Shown here piece by piece: positions 36,615 through 46,499 of a DNA stretch of 64,000 nt (positions are counted from its first letter, which is position 1; every line of letters starts with the position of its first letter). Below the pieces are notes generated by a model that saw nothing but the letters and a program-made list of their open reading frames with translations, was not told the DNA's origin and did no database searches. Position numbers and translations under genes: made by a program. The DNA is from Kiritimatiellales bacterium (GTDB lineage: Bacteria; Verrucomicrobiota; Kiritimatiellia; Kiritimatiellales; Tichowtungiaceae), in NCBI GenBank assembly GCA_041656295.1, contig JBBADV010000003.1, forward strand, positions 175,401 through 239,400, in the 5' to 3' direction.

Positions 36615-38069
36615 ATGATTTTTCTGATTCACACCGTATGCTTGTGTCGGGCCGGCTGTGTCTGTGCGCAAATATTTACGGTATTTGAAGATGTGACTGA
36701 ACAGGTCGGACTGCATTTGAAAACTCCCGCTGATCTGAATTTGCAGGCAACCTGGATTGATTATGATCAGGACGGTTGGGTCGATTTATTTGTAGGCGGG
36801 AAGTTGTGGCGGAATATCACCGGGGAAAAATTTGTTTTACAGGAAATTCCGCCGCAGATGAGAACAGCATGCATTTGGGGTGATTTCAATAATGACGGAT
36901 ATCCGGACGCCTATTGTTATGCAGCCAGGACCCTTTTTATTAACAATCATGGCCGTTCATTTGTTCAGGCGAAAGAAAAACTCCGGTGGAATAATGCGGC
37001 CGTAAGCAATTCGATTGGTGCTGCCTGGGGGGATTTTAACAGCGACGGTTTTCTGGACCTGTTTGTTTCCGGATATGAAAATGAGGATAGAACGGTGATC
37101 TCGGATGATGTTGTCATGATAAACCGGCGCGGTAAATATCTTGAATCTGTCAAGGCGGAAACCGGTTCTCCGGCACGCGGGGTTGTGATGTGTGATTTCG
37201 ATCAGGACGGCGATCTGGATATTTATATTTCCAACTACCGGTTAAGCCCGAATACTCTGCTGATTAATGATGGTAACGGAGGTTTTAAAAACAAAGCTGC
37301 AGAATATCATGTGCTTAGTACGGAACGAGGATGGCAGGGAGGTCATTCCACCGGTGCGTGCTGGGCGGATTTTGACAATGACGGTTTTTTCGATCTGTTT
37401 TCTGTAAATTTTTCTCATCGCGGTGAACAGTGGGGCAGGGATGGAATTCAGCCGGAATCAGATTTCTTTCGGAATAAAGGACGCTCCGGCGGGTTCCGGT
37501 TTGAAGACAAGGGAACTTGTGGGGTTTTCTGGCAGGAGTCGTATGTGTCGGCAACAACCGGAGATTTTGATAATGACGGTTTTCTGGATGTATATATGTC
37601 CACTGCATATCCGCGTGACCACGGCGTATTGTTCCGGAACAACGGGGATTGGACATTTTCGGATGTTACCGGCACCGCAAATCTTGGCGAAATTAAAGAG
37701 ACATATCAGACGGCGGTCGCAGATTTTGATAATGATGGACATTTAGATTTGTTTTCCGGCGGCCGCCTGTTCCGGAATCAGGGGACATCGCATCAATGGT
37801 TGAAAGTACGGTTGACAGGGAGCGGAAATGTGCCGCAACTGGCAATCGGCAGTCAGGTCTATTTGTCCGATGGAAACCGGATTTACAGTCGTCAGGTTGA
37901 AAGCGCTGTTGGGCATTTAAATCAAAATGATTTTATCATGCATTTTGGACTGGGTGAAAATCCCTCTTTTCCGCTGAAACTGAAAGTTATCTGGACAGAC
38001 AGAAGTGTACAAACCATGCAGATCATAAATGCAAATCAATTGATCATAATCAAAAAACAGGAAAAATAG
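36615..38069 (+). CDS. FG-GAP/VCBS repeat protein with ASPIC/UnbV C-terminus
   Basis: About 484 aa from ATG 36615 after CAGGATAAG; ATG 36576 is possible. Signal peptide IFLIHTVCLCRAGCVCAQ. At least seven Ca-binding-like repeats of the type WIDYDQDGWVDLF, WGDFNNDGYPDAY, WGDFNSDGFLDLF, CDFDQDGDLDIY, WADFDNDGFFDLF, TGDFDNDGFLDVY and VADFDNDGHLDLF, forming a predicted beta-propeller. The end IYSRQVESAVGHLNQND...IHFGLG-like matches ASPIC/UnbV. Secreted; such proteins bind ligands or carbohydrates in PVC and Bacteroidetes genomes but have no defined reaction. Confidence 0.82.
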   Translation: MIFLIHTVCLCRAGCVCAQIFTVFEDVTEQVGLHLKTPADLNLQATWIDYDQDGWVDLFVGGKLWRNITGEKFVLQEIPPQMRTACIWGDFNNDGYPDAYCYAARTLFINNHGRSFVQAKEKLRWNNAAVSNSIGAAWGDFNSDGFLDLFVSGYENEDRTVISDDVVMINRRGKYLESVKAETGSPARGVVMCDFDQDGDLDIYISNYRLSPNTLLINDGNGGFKNKAAEYHVLSTERGWQGGHSTGACWADFDNDGFFDLFSVNFSHRGEQWGRDGIQPESDFFRNKGRSGGFRFEDKGTCGVFWQESYVSATTGDFDNDGFLDVYMSTAYPRDHGVLFRNNGDWTFSDVTGTANLGEIKETYQTAVADFDNDGHLDLFSGGRLFRNQGTSHQWLKVRLTGSGNVPQLAIGSQVYLSDGNRIYSRQVESAVGHLNQNDFIMHFGLGENPSFPLKLKVIWTDRSVQTMQIINANQLIIIKKQEK

Positions 38070-38247
38070 TCACGTCGAACTGAAGCCGCACTCAGTGGTC
38101 GATACCGGAATTACATTTTTTAATTTCTCTTCGTTAATACCTTTGGAATACTTTTTATTGGGGCAGGCATCGATAGCCGCTAAAACCTCATCCGACTCTC
38201 TGTTCCGGTTTGATCTATCCGCAACAGCATTGTTACCGTGCCATCAT

Positions 38248-38385
38248 TGAAACGGAACTCACATTCTTTTAAAATCAACAGAAACCATACTCCAGGAGAT
38301 CGAAACATGGATTAACGCCTATCCGTGTAAGATATTGAATTTTAAAACAGCGGAAGAACGGTTCACCCGGGGAATCGCGGCATGA
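38248..38385 (+). pseudogene. IS30-like transposase C-terminal remnant
   Basis: After a TGA at 38248 an open stretch encodes TETILQEIETWINAYPCKIL then NFKTAEERFTRGIAA-stop, resembling the end of IS30-type transposases (INxxPRKxLxxKTPxEVF). No DDE catalytic part, start or inverted repeats are visible. The rest of 38070-38520 holds no recognisable gene; a short minus-strand open piece (SDEVLAAIDACPNKKYSKG) lies around 38190-38085 but I do not recognise it. Confidence 0.45.
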
Positions 38386-38520
38386 ATCAAAAAGTTTCAA
38401 CCGGACACTTGCTTTTACAATCTACCCCGCGCCGGAAAATGCAGATTTTTCTGTACATTACGCTTTACGTTTACCGGCGGTTGGTTATTCTACATAGCTC
38501 AATTTTAGAGGAGTAATCCA

Positions 38521-38673
38521 ATGACAATGCATTCCAGTTTAAAGAACGCTGCAAAAATGGAAATTAAACGCAACGTCCTGAAGCGGTTTGAGCGCGTTGA
38601 TAAGCTCAAAGTCGAAGGCAAATGGCAGGACGGTGACCGCGGTTTCGGTCTGCCGAAAACCAAGCCCGAATAA
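38521..38673 (+). CDS. PVC-type small basic protein
   Basis: 50 aa: MTMHSSLKNAAKMEIKRNVL then KRFERVDKLKVEGKWQDGDR and GFGLPKTKPE. GAGGAG precedes the ATG by about 8 bases. It matches the pattern I recall for the 'small basic protein' family of Verrucomicrobia/Chlamydiae, with RNVLKRFERV, KW..GD and FGLPKT conserved. It is probably a highly expressed nucleic-acid- or ribosome-associated protein; that role is inferred from size and charge. A clear terminator follows, making it a single-gene unit. Confidence 0.8.
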   Translation: MTMHSSLKNAAKMEIKRNVLKRFERVDKLKVEGKWQDGDRGFGLPKTKPE

Positions 38674-38697
38674 ACCGCTGGCGGTTTGCAGGAATTT

Positions 38698-38724
38698 AAG
38701 CTCCGGTTCGCCGGAGCTTTTTTG
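38698..38724 (+). terminator. Rho-independent terminator after small basic protein
   Basis: AAGCTCCGG, loop TTCG, CCGGAGCTT, then a T-run (six T in total). A 9-bp perfect stem with a stable UUCG tetraloop, 25 bases after the stop codon. Confidence 0.9.
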
Positions 38725-38791
38725 TATTTAACAAAGAGGCGGACATTAGGAAGCCGGAATTAATATTGGTGACCGTTGACTCATTTAAAAT

Positions 38792-39511
38792 ATGATTCGT
38801 TTACAAAAATATTTAGCAGAGTGCGGTGTGGCGAGCCGGCGGGCGGCAGAAGAGCTGATTACCGCCGGTCTGGTTCAGGTGGACGGCAAAACAGTGACGG
38901 AACTCGGCACAAAAATCGATCCGGCGGTACAGACGGTGGTTTGCAACAGCAAGCCGGTGGCGCGCGAAGAAAAAACCTGGATTATGCTGAATAAACCGGC
39001 CGGTGTGATTTGCACTTCCGCCGACCCCGAAGGACGCGAGCGCGTGATTGATCTGCTGCCGGATGCCCCGGGCCGGCTTTACACTGTCGGCCGTCTCGAT
39101 GTAATGAGCGAAGGCCTGATTCTGGTCACAAACGATGGCGAACTGGCGCACCGGCTGATGCATCCGCGCCATGCGATTGAAAAAAAATATCAGGTCTGGA
39201 TTGACCGTGAATTAACATCACCGGAAGTTGACCGGATGCTGAAAGGGCTGAGCTGTCGCGGCGAAAAACTGCGTGCATTGAAGGTTGAACCGCTGAAGCG
39301 GCTGATTGCAAGTCAGCCAGGGTATACGCTGACGCTCGGCGAAGGGCGTAACCGGCATATCCGCCGGATGATGGATGCGCTCGACCGGCAAGTAATCCGG
39401 TTAATGCGCGTTTCGATTGGTCCGTTGCGACTCGAAAAACTGCGTTCCGGTGAATACCGGAATCTTGAGAACTGGGAAGTTGAAAAACTGAAAAAGGCTG
39501 TAGGCCTATAG
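38792..39511 (+). CDS. RsuA/RluB-family pseudouridine synthase
   Basis: 239 aa. N-terminal S4 domain (MIRLQKYLAECGVASRRAAE, VQVDGKTV), then the catalytic motif YTVGRLDVMSEGLILVTNDGEL with the essential Asp, and GEGRNRHIRRMMDAL. Isomerises uridine in rRNA; RluB-like by overall layout, but RsuA/RluB/RluF cannot be separated here. Typical length for the family (about 240). Confidence 0.9.
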   Translation: MIRLQKYLAECGVASRRAAEELITAGLVQVDGKTVTELGTKIDPAVQTVVCNSKPVAREEKTWIMLNKPAGVICTSADPEGRERVIDLLPDAPGRLYTVGRLDVMSEGLILVTNDGELAHRLMHPRHAIEKKYQVWIDRELTSPEVDRMLKGLSCRGEKLRALKVEPLKRLIASQPGYTLTLGEGRNRHIRRMMDALDRQVIRLMRVSIGPLRLEKLRSGEYRNLENWEVEKLKKAVGL

Positions 39512-39545
39512 TATATGCGGCGGGGGGATGCTGCGTCTGTATTTT

Positions 39546-42440
39546 CTACAAAACCTTAATCGTCTGCTCAAATGTCACATCGCTCTTTTTAATTTCATCC
39601 GGCGAACCGAGTACGGAGATTGCGGTATCGCCGACGGAGAGAAATTCTCCAAACTGCCGGAAATTTTCGGCGGTGGCTGCAAGCATTTCATCGCGGCGCT
39701 GCTGGCGTTTTTCATCCGTTTGTCCGGTCAGATAACGAACCGTATCCGCAAACCCTTTGGCATCCGGCAGAAGATAGGCGTCAACGCTGCCGATAGCGCC
39801 GATCAGCGCGCGGGTGAGTTCGTCATTGTCCAGCTGAAGATTTTTCAGGAAGTCCGCCGTTTCTTTATAAACACGCAGCGTGGCGTCGAGATTCGGGTCG
39901 CGATAGGATGCAAAGGTGAATGCGCCGCAATTCGGATCGAAATCACATACTGCGCCGTATGCGCCGCCTTGTACACGGATTTTTTCCCACAGCCAGGCCG
40001 TATGCAGATATTTGGTGATGACAAGCGCAGAGCCGTGTGCCTGATAGCCGTTTGTAAACAAATTGGTTCCCAGTCCGACATAATTCACGCGTGAGGGAAT
40101 GATCAGCGCTTCGGCTTTTTCCGGGGTACTGAAAAAGTTCCACTGTGTAACTCCGGCAGTGATCGCCGGGAATTTTTTAAGAAATGCATTGGACTCTTTT
40201 TCAATTCCAGCGCGATCTTTCTCGTCAGCCGTGATATTGATAATCAGTCCGCCGGAAATCAGTTTCTGCAAAATCGTTTCGAGTTTAGCAGCGATACCGG
40301 TCCAGTCTTTTTTTACCAGTTTTTCGACGGCGCGATGGAAAAAAAGAGCATCGATTCCGCTGAGTATTTCAGCGGTGCGGTGTGCTTCGTGATAATGTGC
40401 TTTCAGTCGCGACAGTACGGCGGAATGTCCGGAAGGGATGAGTGCGCCTTCCATTTCAGCTTTCTGTTCGAGCAGAATTTCGCGAAAGCGTTTTTTATTA
40501 TCAAATGCCGGTGCAAAGAAAATATCACTGAAAATTGCGAACAGTTTTTCGACTTGTCCGCTCATACACTTGCCGCGCAAAAACAGACGGCCGACGGCAG
40601 CAGATTCTTCTTGCGGCGCGGCAGCAAACGGACAGGTATAAATCCCTCCGGTAACGCGCGCAATCCGGCGCGAAAATTCCGCAAAATCTTCTTTCTGCGT
40701 TCCCATTTCGAGCAATGCACTGCCGAACAGTGACACCCAGGGAAGCTCTTCGGCGTCGAGTACATGCAGATTTAAACCGATGTCGACATAAACAATGCCG
40801 CCGGTAAAAATGTTGTGAAACAGGACATCGGCATTATCACGGTGTTCAATATCACGCGGAATGACATGAATGTTTTTTTGCAGATCGTCGCGGCGGAGCA
40901 GCGGCAGTGAATGGATCGCCTCCGGCGAATCCGGCGTTGTTTGCATATCCAGCAGGCGCGCGGCAGCATTCACTGCGCGCTTGATTTCATCGGGGATCAT
41001 TTTTTCTTTTATTCTGGCCAGGCGCTCTTTTTCTTCGGTCTCATCGCGTGCGGCCTTACCGGAATCGGGAATAAATTTAACGGTGGCACGGTGCGGATTT
41101 TTCAGTAAAACATTTTCGATGAGTTCTTCAAAATAGCGCGGATTACCGGCGATCTCTTTTTTGAGCTCAGCAAGCGGGAATTCGTAGGCGGCGAGACCGA
41201 GCGGGTCCCCGCCGTAAAGCCATGTTTCCAGCATGTTAAGCATGATGGAAAGCCCCTGCGGGAAACTGCCATGATTATTTTCACGTAAATCAAATTCAAA
41301 CGAATTGAGCGCCGCTGCGATATCGCCGTGATTGATTCCGGTTTGAACGAGATGGCTTAGTGTATCAAAAATCAACAGTTCCACTTTTGCGAGATCATCC
41401 GGTTCGACGCCCTTCATGCCGATTGACCAGGCGGGCTGGCGCAAATGTGTGTCGAGTCCGAAGCCGGAAATATCCTCACCAAGGCCGGATTCAATTAATG
41501 CTTTACGCAGCGGCGAGCCGGAGTTTCCGGTGAGAATCTGGTCAAGCATGACGAGTGCAAAATGCAGAATACCGTCGGGAATGACCCAGTTGACGGTGAT
41601 GTATGCTTTGGAATCTTCTTCGCCGGCGGCATATGACTCCGTGATTTCCACCGGCGTCGAAAACGGTTTTTGCAATGGAACAGATGTATCCGGCAGTATG
41701 GCCGGCGATTTAAATCCATCGAGATATTCGCCAAGAATTCTCAGGCGGCGCGCCGGATCATCGTTGCCGTAAAAAAAGATACGCGCATTCGCCGGATGAT
41801 AATACTGTTCGTGAAAGTCGCGAAATTGCTGATAGGTGAGCTCCTGGATTTTTTCCGGATTTCCCCCCGAATCAAGCCCGTAGGTGGTGTCCGGGAAAAG
41901 CGCCTGCTGTGAGCGTTCGATTAAAAGGGTGTCCGGCGATGAATAGACGCCTTTCATCTCGTTATACACCACACCTTTAATCGTCAGCGGAGCGCCGGAA
42001 TTTTCGAGTTCATAGTGCCAGCCTTCCTGCTGGAAAAACGCCGGTGTAATGCGCGGGAAAAAAACCGCATCGAGATATACATCCACCAGATTATAAAAAT
42101 CCTGCTCGTTCTGGCTGGCAACCGGATAGACGGTTTTGTCCGGATAGGTCATCGCATTCAGAAATGTTTGCAGCGAACTTTTCAGCAGCTGAACGAACGG
42201 ATCTTTCAACGGATATTTGCGTGAGCCGCACAGCACGGTGTGCTCAAGAATATGCGCAACGCCGGTGGAGCTGTCTGGCGGGGTGCGAAATGTGATTCCG
42301 AAAACTTTGTTATTGTCGTTATTTTCAACTGAAATATATTCCGCGCCGGTCGGTTCGTGCCGGTATTCTTTTACTGTTCCATTAAACTCTTTTACGAACA
42401 GTTCGCGGATCAGCTTAAAGTGGTTTGCGCCGTTTTGCAT
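39546..42440 (-). CDS. M16C (presequence protease-like) zinc metallopeptidase
   Basis: 964 aa from ATG 42440 (a TTG 39 bases upstream is possible). Inverted zinc motif HILEHTVLCGSRKYPLKDPF (HxxEH) near residue 60, downstream Glu in GVVYNEMKGVYSSPD, then the M16C-associated region and inactive second half (VRVQGGAYGAVCDFDPNCGAF). Degrades peptides inside a closed chamber; bacterial versions are cytoplasmic. Lies 88 bases downstream of the GHL10 gene on the same strand. Confidence 0.9.
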   Translation of the reverse strand: MQNGANHFKLIRELFVKEFNGTVKEYRHEPTGAEYISVENNDNNKVFGITFRTPPDSSTGVAHILEHTVLCGSRKYPLKDPFVQLLKSSLQTFLNAMTYPDKTVYPVASQNEQDFYNLVDVYLDAVFFPRITPAFFQQEGWHYELENSGAPLTIKGVVYNEMKGVYSSPDTLLIERSQQALFPDTTYGLDSGGNPEKIQELTYQQFRDFHEQYYHPANARIFFYGNDDPARRLRILGEYLDGFKSPAILPDTSVPLQKPFSTPVEITESYAAGEEDSKAYITVNWVIPDGILHFALVMLDQILTGNSGSPLRKALIESGLGEDISGFGLDTHLRQPAWSIGMKGVEPDDLAKVELLIFDTLSHLVQTGINHGDIAAALNSFEFDLRENNHGSFPQGLSIMLNMLETWLYGGDPLGLAAYEFPLAELKKEIAGNPRYFEELIENVLLKNPHRATVKFIPDSGKAARDETEEKERLARIKEKMIPDEIKRAVNAAARLLDMQTTPDSPEAIHSLPLLRRDDLQKNIHVIPRDIEHRDNADVLFHNIFTGGIVYVDIGLNLHVLDAEELPWVSLFGSALLEMGTQKEDFAEFSRRIARVTGGIYTCPFAAAPQEESAAVGRLFLRGKCMSGQVEKLFAIFSDIFFAPAFDNKKRFREILLEQKAEMEGALIPSGHSAVLSRLKAHYHEAHRTAEILSGIDALFFHRAVEKLVKKDWTGIAAKLETILQKLISGGLIINITADEKDRAGIEKESNAFLKKFPAITAGVTQWNFFSTPEKAEALIIPSRVNYVGLGTNLFTNGYQAHGSALVITKYLHTAWLWEKIRVQGGAYGAVCDFDPNCGAFTFASYRDPNLDATLRVYKETADFLKNLQLDNDELTRALIGAIGSVDAYLLPDAKGFADTVRYLTGQTDEKRQQRRDEMLAATAENFRQFGEFLSVGDTAISVLGSPDEIKKSDVTFEQTIKVL

Positions 42441-42527
42441 AAAGCCGGTGAGAGTAGAATTTGCGTATGCTGGAATCAAGTACAGTGAACTTTAGATATT
42501 TCATCCGGGTAAGCGAAAGGTTTAGTT

Positions 42528-43691
42528 TTACGGGAAAAGAACAGATGCTTTTTCAGTGGGTGCATGGTTTTTGAAAAGGTGTGAATACGCGAAAAGAGCA
42601 AAGCCGCGTGCGCCGGAGGAACGGACGGTGTTGATCTGCCGCCGGATTTCAGCGGGTTCAGCCTTGCAGTCGATTCCGATAACCAGCTGAGTCGCAGTGC
42701 AGCGTTTGCCAAGTGCATTGCGCAGGCGGTTGAGACGGATATCAAAAAGCCGGGCGTTGTAATTCATCGGTACGATCCAGTCGACTTTGCGTTCGCGTGC
42801 CCATTTTTTACTGTCCTGAAAAGCGTCGTTGTAACCGTCGTTTAAATCGGCGAGAACACTGGACGAAAGGATAGCTTGCGGGCCGCGCCGGGCTTTGAAA
42901 ACAGTGCGCAGATTGTCGACGGTGTGCGTAATGGATGCCCGCCGGAAACTGTTCCAGTGATCGCGCGAAATGTCGCTGCCGAATGATTTTTTTACGGCGG
43001 TGAGCGTGGCTTCATCGTACGTAAAATCGGAGTGTGCTTTGATCTCATCGGGCGTGGCGGTTTTATAAATTTCGCGGGCAACATCTTTGTAATCATACGG
43101 GAAACGGATGTAGTCAAGATGCAGTCCGGCGAGATCATAGGCTGCGAGTTCGGCGGCGATGCGCGCGAGATGACGCTGAACTGCGGGATTTGCCGGCGCG
43201 AGGAAATTGTACCAGGCACTGGTGGCGCGCATACGCGTGCCGGTCGAATCCACCATAAACCAGTCGGGGTGCACCGCCCACAGCTGTCCGGATTCCGCCG
43301 GCGGATCAGCAAATCCGCGCCAGCCGGGCAGCACATTAATATAAGCGTGCAGGTTTAATCGGTGCCGGCGTGCTTCAGTAGCGGCGATTTTTAGCGGATC
43401 AAAACCGGGGTTTTTACCGGTATCGGCCGCCGAGTTTCCGGCGAGTTCCCACGCCCACGGCTCGATTTTACTGGGATAAAAAACGGTGGCATTGCCTCGC
43501 ACCTGAAAAAAGACATCGGTGAATCCGGCACGTGCACAGTTGGACATAATTGCGGCGACATCTTCCGGCGTTTTATAATCGTAACGCACAATCCAAATGG
43601 CGCGCACTTCCGGCAGCTTGACTTGCGCCCCGCCGGAAAAAAGCAGGAGCAGAAGGCCGATCACCGGTATTTTCAGGAAACAAACTTTCAT
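42528..43691 (-). CDS. GHL10-type (DUF187) secreted glycosyl hydrolase-like protein
   Basis: 387 aa. Signal peptide VIGLLLLLFSGGAQ; EVRAIWIVRYDYKTPEDVAAIM, FQVRGNATVFYPSKIEPWAW, ARIAAELAAYDLAGLHLDYIRFPYD with the conserved Asp, and DWIVPMNYNARLFD. This is the PF02638 family, often thought to act on cell wall glycans. Length is typical. Downstream of manA on the minus strand with a 72-base gap. Confidence 0.85.
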   Translation of the reverse strand: MKVCFLKIPVIGLLLLLFSGGAQVKLPEVRAIWIVRYDYKTPEDVAAIMSNCARAGFTDVFFQVRGNATVFYPSKIEPWAWELAGNSAADTGKNPGFDPLKIAATEARRHRLNLHAYINVLPGWRGFADPPAESGQLWAVHPDWFMVDSTGTRMRATSAWYNFLAPANPAVQRHLARIAAELAAYDLAGLHLDYIRFPYDYKDVAREIYKTATPDEIKAHSDFTYDEATLTAVKKSFGSDISRDHWNSFRRASITHTVDNLRTVFKARRGPQAILSSSVLADLNDGYNDAFQDSKKWARERKVDWIVPMNYNARLFDIRLNRLRNALGKRCTATQLVIGIDCKAEPAEIRRQINTVRSSGARGFALFAYSHLFKNHAPTEKASVLFP

Positions 43692-43763
43692 GCCAGCACC
43701 ATAGCGGTGAAATTTGAAGGTTAAAATCTGAATTTTTATAAACCAAACCCGAAGTTCTGCCTG

Positions 43764-44723
43764 TTACGGCACCGTTACTTGCAGAACCATGATTTCAGTT
43801 TCCGGCGCGATGGAATATTCCCCGGGTACCGCCGGAATCAACCACGATTGTCCCGGCAGCAGTTCTTCGGAAACGCGTCCGGCGGCTGTGTTCCAGCAGA
43901 TTTTTCCGCCGCCGGCGGCAATAAACAGCGCGTGGAATGTTGCGCCGGTTACGGGAAATGCGGTTTGTTCATTCAGTTTAAACTGTGCGAGCCGGAAGTA
44001 CGGCGATGCGCAGACTGTCGTTCCGTCCGGCGTGCAGACCGGATTGCCGTTATGTTCCCAATCGATCACCTGCAGTGCCTGGTTGATATGCAGCTCCCGG
44101 CTTTTCCCGGCGGCATCGACGCGATCCCAATCATAGACACGGTAGGTGGTATTTGAATTCTGCTGGATTTCTAAAATCAGACAGCCCTCACCGATTGCAT
44201 GCACGCGCCCGCCGGGAACATATACTGCGCCACCCTGTTTCACCGGAATTTTCTGCAGAATATCGGCAAAGGTTTTATTTTCCAGCGCGCGCATAAATTC
44301 GGTTTTGCCGATGCCGGATTTTAAGCCGCAATAAATATACGCCGGCTCGGCGTCGCCGAGAAAATACCACATTTCGCTTTTCGCCTGACCGTTTACGGCG
44401 GCGGCAGTCGCGTCATTCGGATGCACCTGTACGCTGAGGTTTTCACGCGCATCAATCAGTTTAATCAGCAGCGGAAAATCGTCGCTTTTCACATTCGTGC
44501 CGAGCAGTTCGTTTTTCTGTGCCGGTAAAAGGTCGGTGAGCGTTTTGCCGGCAAGCGGACCGTTGGCAATTTTAGTAGCGCCGTCCGGATGTGTTGAAAT
44601 TTCCCATGATTCCGCGTACGTACCGGCGGGCATATTGCGGTGGAAAATTTGCGGGATACGGCTGCCGCCCCAGATATAATCTTTATATACCGGCACAAAC
44701 CGTAAAGGATAAAGTTTTTCCAT
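43764..44723 (-). CDS. manA: mannose-6-phosphate isomerase, class I
   Basis: 319 aa. YPLRFVPVYKDYIWGGSRIP, SVQVHPNDATAAAVNGQAKSE (zinc ligands QxHP...), AVYVPGGRVHAIGEGCLILE and NTTYRVYDWDR are the short class I (Bacillus-type) signatures. Interconverts mannose 6-phosphate and fructose 6-phosphate. Cytoplasmic. Divergent from yjbQ with 60 bases between starts. Confidence 0.92.
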   Translation of the reverse strand: MEKLYPLRFVPVYKDYIWGGSRIPQIFHRNMPAGTYAESWEISTHPDGATKIANGPLAGKTLTDLLPAQKNELLGTNVKSDDFPLLIKLIDARENLSVQVHPNDATAAAVNGQAKSEMWYFLGDAEPAYIYCGLKSGIGKTEFMRALENKTFADILQKIPVKQGGAVYVPGGRVHAIGEGCLILEIQQNSNTTYRVYDWDRVDAAGKSRELHINQALQVIDWEHNGNPVCTPDGTTVCASPYFRLAQFKLNEQTAFPVTGATFHALFIAAGGGKICWNTAAGRVSEELLPGQSWLIPAVPGEYSIAPETEIMVLQVTVP

Positions 44724-44783
44724 CTTCGTTCCTGTTTTTTTCTGGTTTCGTTTTTCGGGATGATTAAAGTGCTGAGGTTAAGC

Positions 44784-45176
44784 ATGAACGAAATTACCGT
44801 CCAGACAAAATCGCGCACCGCCTTCGTTGACATCACCGCCGATGTGCAGCGGTTTGTCGCGGCAAAAAAAATCATTTCCGGCGTTATCACTGTTTTTGTG
44901 CCGCATACTACCGCCGGAATCACCATCAATGAAAATGCCGATCCGGACGTTACCGCCGATCTGGATGCCGTACTCGATCGCGTTGTGCCGTGGCACGGGA
45001 ATTACCGGCACCTCGAAGGCAACACGGCCGCGCACGCCAAAGCCGTTATGTGCGGCTCATCCGTTCAGGTAATTGTTGAAAACGAAAAACTTATGCTCGG
45101 TACCTGGCAAAGTGTTTACTTCTGCGAATTCGACGGTCCCCGCACGCGGCGCGTCTGGCTGAAGGAGTCGGTATGA
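44784..45176 (+). CDS. YjbQ/UPF0047 family protein
   Basis: 130 aa from ATG 44784 with GAGG 7 bases upstream; ATG 44760 has no such site. VFVPHTTAGITINENADPDV (conserved His and Asn), AHAKAVMCGSSVQVIVENEK and LGTWQSVYFCEFDGPRTRRV are family hallmarks. Described members have weak thiamine-phosphate synthase activity; physiological role unclear. The stop overlaps the TPR gene by 4 bases. Confidence 0.9.
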   Translation: MNEITVQTKSRTAFVDITADVQRFVAAKKIISGVITVFVPHTTAGITINENADPDVTADLDAVLDRVVPWHGNYRHLEGNTAAHAKAVMCGSSVQVIVENEKLMLGTWQSVYFCEFDGPRTRRVWLKESV

Positions 45177-46312
45177 AACGCCGGAGTTTTTTCATCCTGG
45201 CTTTTCCGGTGTTCGCCGGTCTGTTTTTTTTTAGCTGCGGACAAAAACCCGGCGAAAAAATTTATCATGAAGCAATGGTTGAGTGGCAGAAAGGGCATCT
45301 TGTTCGCGCGCGCGCGCTGCTTGAAAAATCGATTCGCCGGCGCGCCGGCAGCCTGGAAAATGCCGGCGCCTGCAATCAGCTCGGGCTCCTGCTGTATGAA
45401 ACCGGCGACATTGCCGGTGCGGTAAACGCATTTACCGAAAGCAACCGGATTGATCCGGCGCAATACGAAGTGCTCTGCAACCTCGGTGTCGCACTCAGCG
45501 TAAACAACGATCCCGGTGAAGCTGAACGCGTATTTCGCGAAGCGTCGCTCATGAATCCCGCCGATGCCCGTCCGCTCACATTCGCCGGCGCCGTATTTCT
45601 GCGCAATAAAAAATGGGCGGAAGCCGAACGTAATTTGCACCGCGCCATACAGCGCAATCCCGCCGATCCGCGGATTCAAAACGCGCTCGCGCTCGCCGAG
45701 CTGCATACCGGAAAAACCGGCGATGCGCTGAAACGGCTGCAAACCGCCGCGCGGCAGAATTCCGGCTATGCGCCGGCGATTTTTAACATCGCCGTAATTC
45801 AGCAAAAATGGATAAACAACTCCGGCGAAGCCAAAAAAGAGTTTGAACGCTATCTTACCGTTACGAAAAATTCCGGTGCGTATGCCGGATTTGCACGCGA
45901 ACAGATTGAACTTATTTCCGGCACACCGGCAATCATCCCCTCTACCGGCGCGCGCAACCGTGCCGTCGCCGAACGGTTTTTCCGCACCGGATTTGCGGCG
46001 TACCGTGATAAAAGATATGACGACGCCATAAAAAATTTACGGCAGGCCGTTGCCGGTGATGAAACGTATGAACAGGCCTTTTTAAATCTTGGACTTGCCT
46101 ATTACGCACAAGGTAGAAATAAAGAAGCCGGTGAAGCATTCACGCATGCTGTACAACTCAATCCGGCATTTACGTCTGCGCGTTACAATAATGCATTGGT
46201 TTATTGCCGGCTCGGCAACACCAGCGCCGCTCTTCGCGAACTCAATACTGTCCTCGAGCAGCAGCCAAAGTATCAACCGGCCATCGACTTGAAGGCGCTG
46301 CTTCAGAGATGA
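45173..46312 (+). CDS. TPR-repeat protein, probable lipoprotein
   Basis: 379 aa. N-terminus FILAFPVFAGLFFFSCGQK suggests a lipobox-like Cys at about 22. Then two arrays of tetratricopeptide repeats (for example NQLGLLLYETGDIAGAVNAF; AFLNLGLAYYAQGRNKEAGE; NNALVYCRLGNTSAALREL). Scaffold function likely; partner unknown. Translationally coupled to yjbQ. Confidence 0.8.
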   Translation: MKRRSFFILAFPVFAGLFFFSCGQKPGEKIYHEAMVEWQKGHLVRARALLEKSIRRRAGSLENAGACNQLGLLLYETGDIAGAVNAFTESNRIDPAQYEVLCNLGVALSVNNDPGEAERVFREASLMNPADARPLTFAGAVFLRNKKWAEAERNLHRAIQRNPADPRIQNALALAELHTGKTGDALKRLQTAARQNSGYAPAIFNIAVIQQKWINNSGEAKKEFERYLTVTKNSGAYAGFAREQIELISGTPAIIPSTGARNRAVAERFFRTGFAAYRDKRYDDAIKNLRQAVAGDETYEQAFLNLGLAYYAQGRNKEAGEAFTHAVQLNPAFTSARYNNALVYCRLGNTSAALRELNTVLEQQPKYQPAIDLKALLQR

Positions 46313-46499
46313 GTTACTAAATTGAGTGCTTCCTGCAACCGCCGGGCGCAAATGGTTTTACACCTTCGTGCCGGGATTCCGGCAACGAAAAGGCTGTCGG
46401 CCGTTTCCGCCGGGCAAATTTTTAAAGAGGCAGATTGAATGGTTGAAATCTTGCCTGTTCTGACGGATAGTACGCCGCTTAAAAAGTGAGGAGTTTTCG

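Noticed and set aside
45116..45805. 229-aa antisense frame over yjbQ/TPR
   Set aside because: Caused by high GC codon structure; overlaps two good genes.
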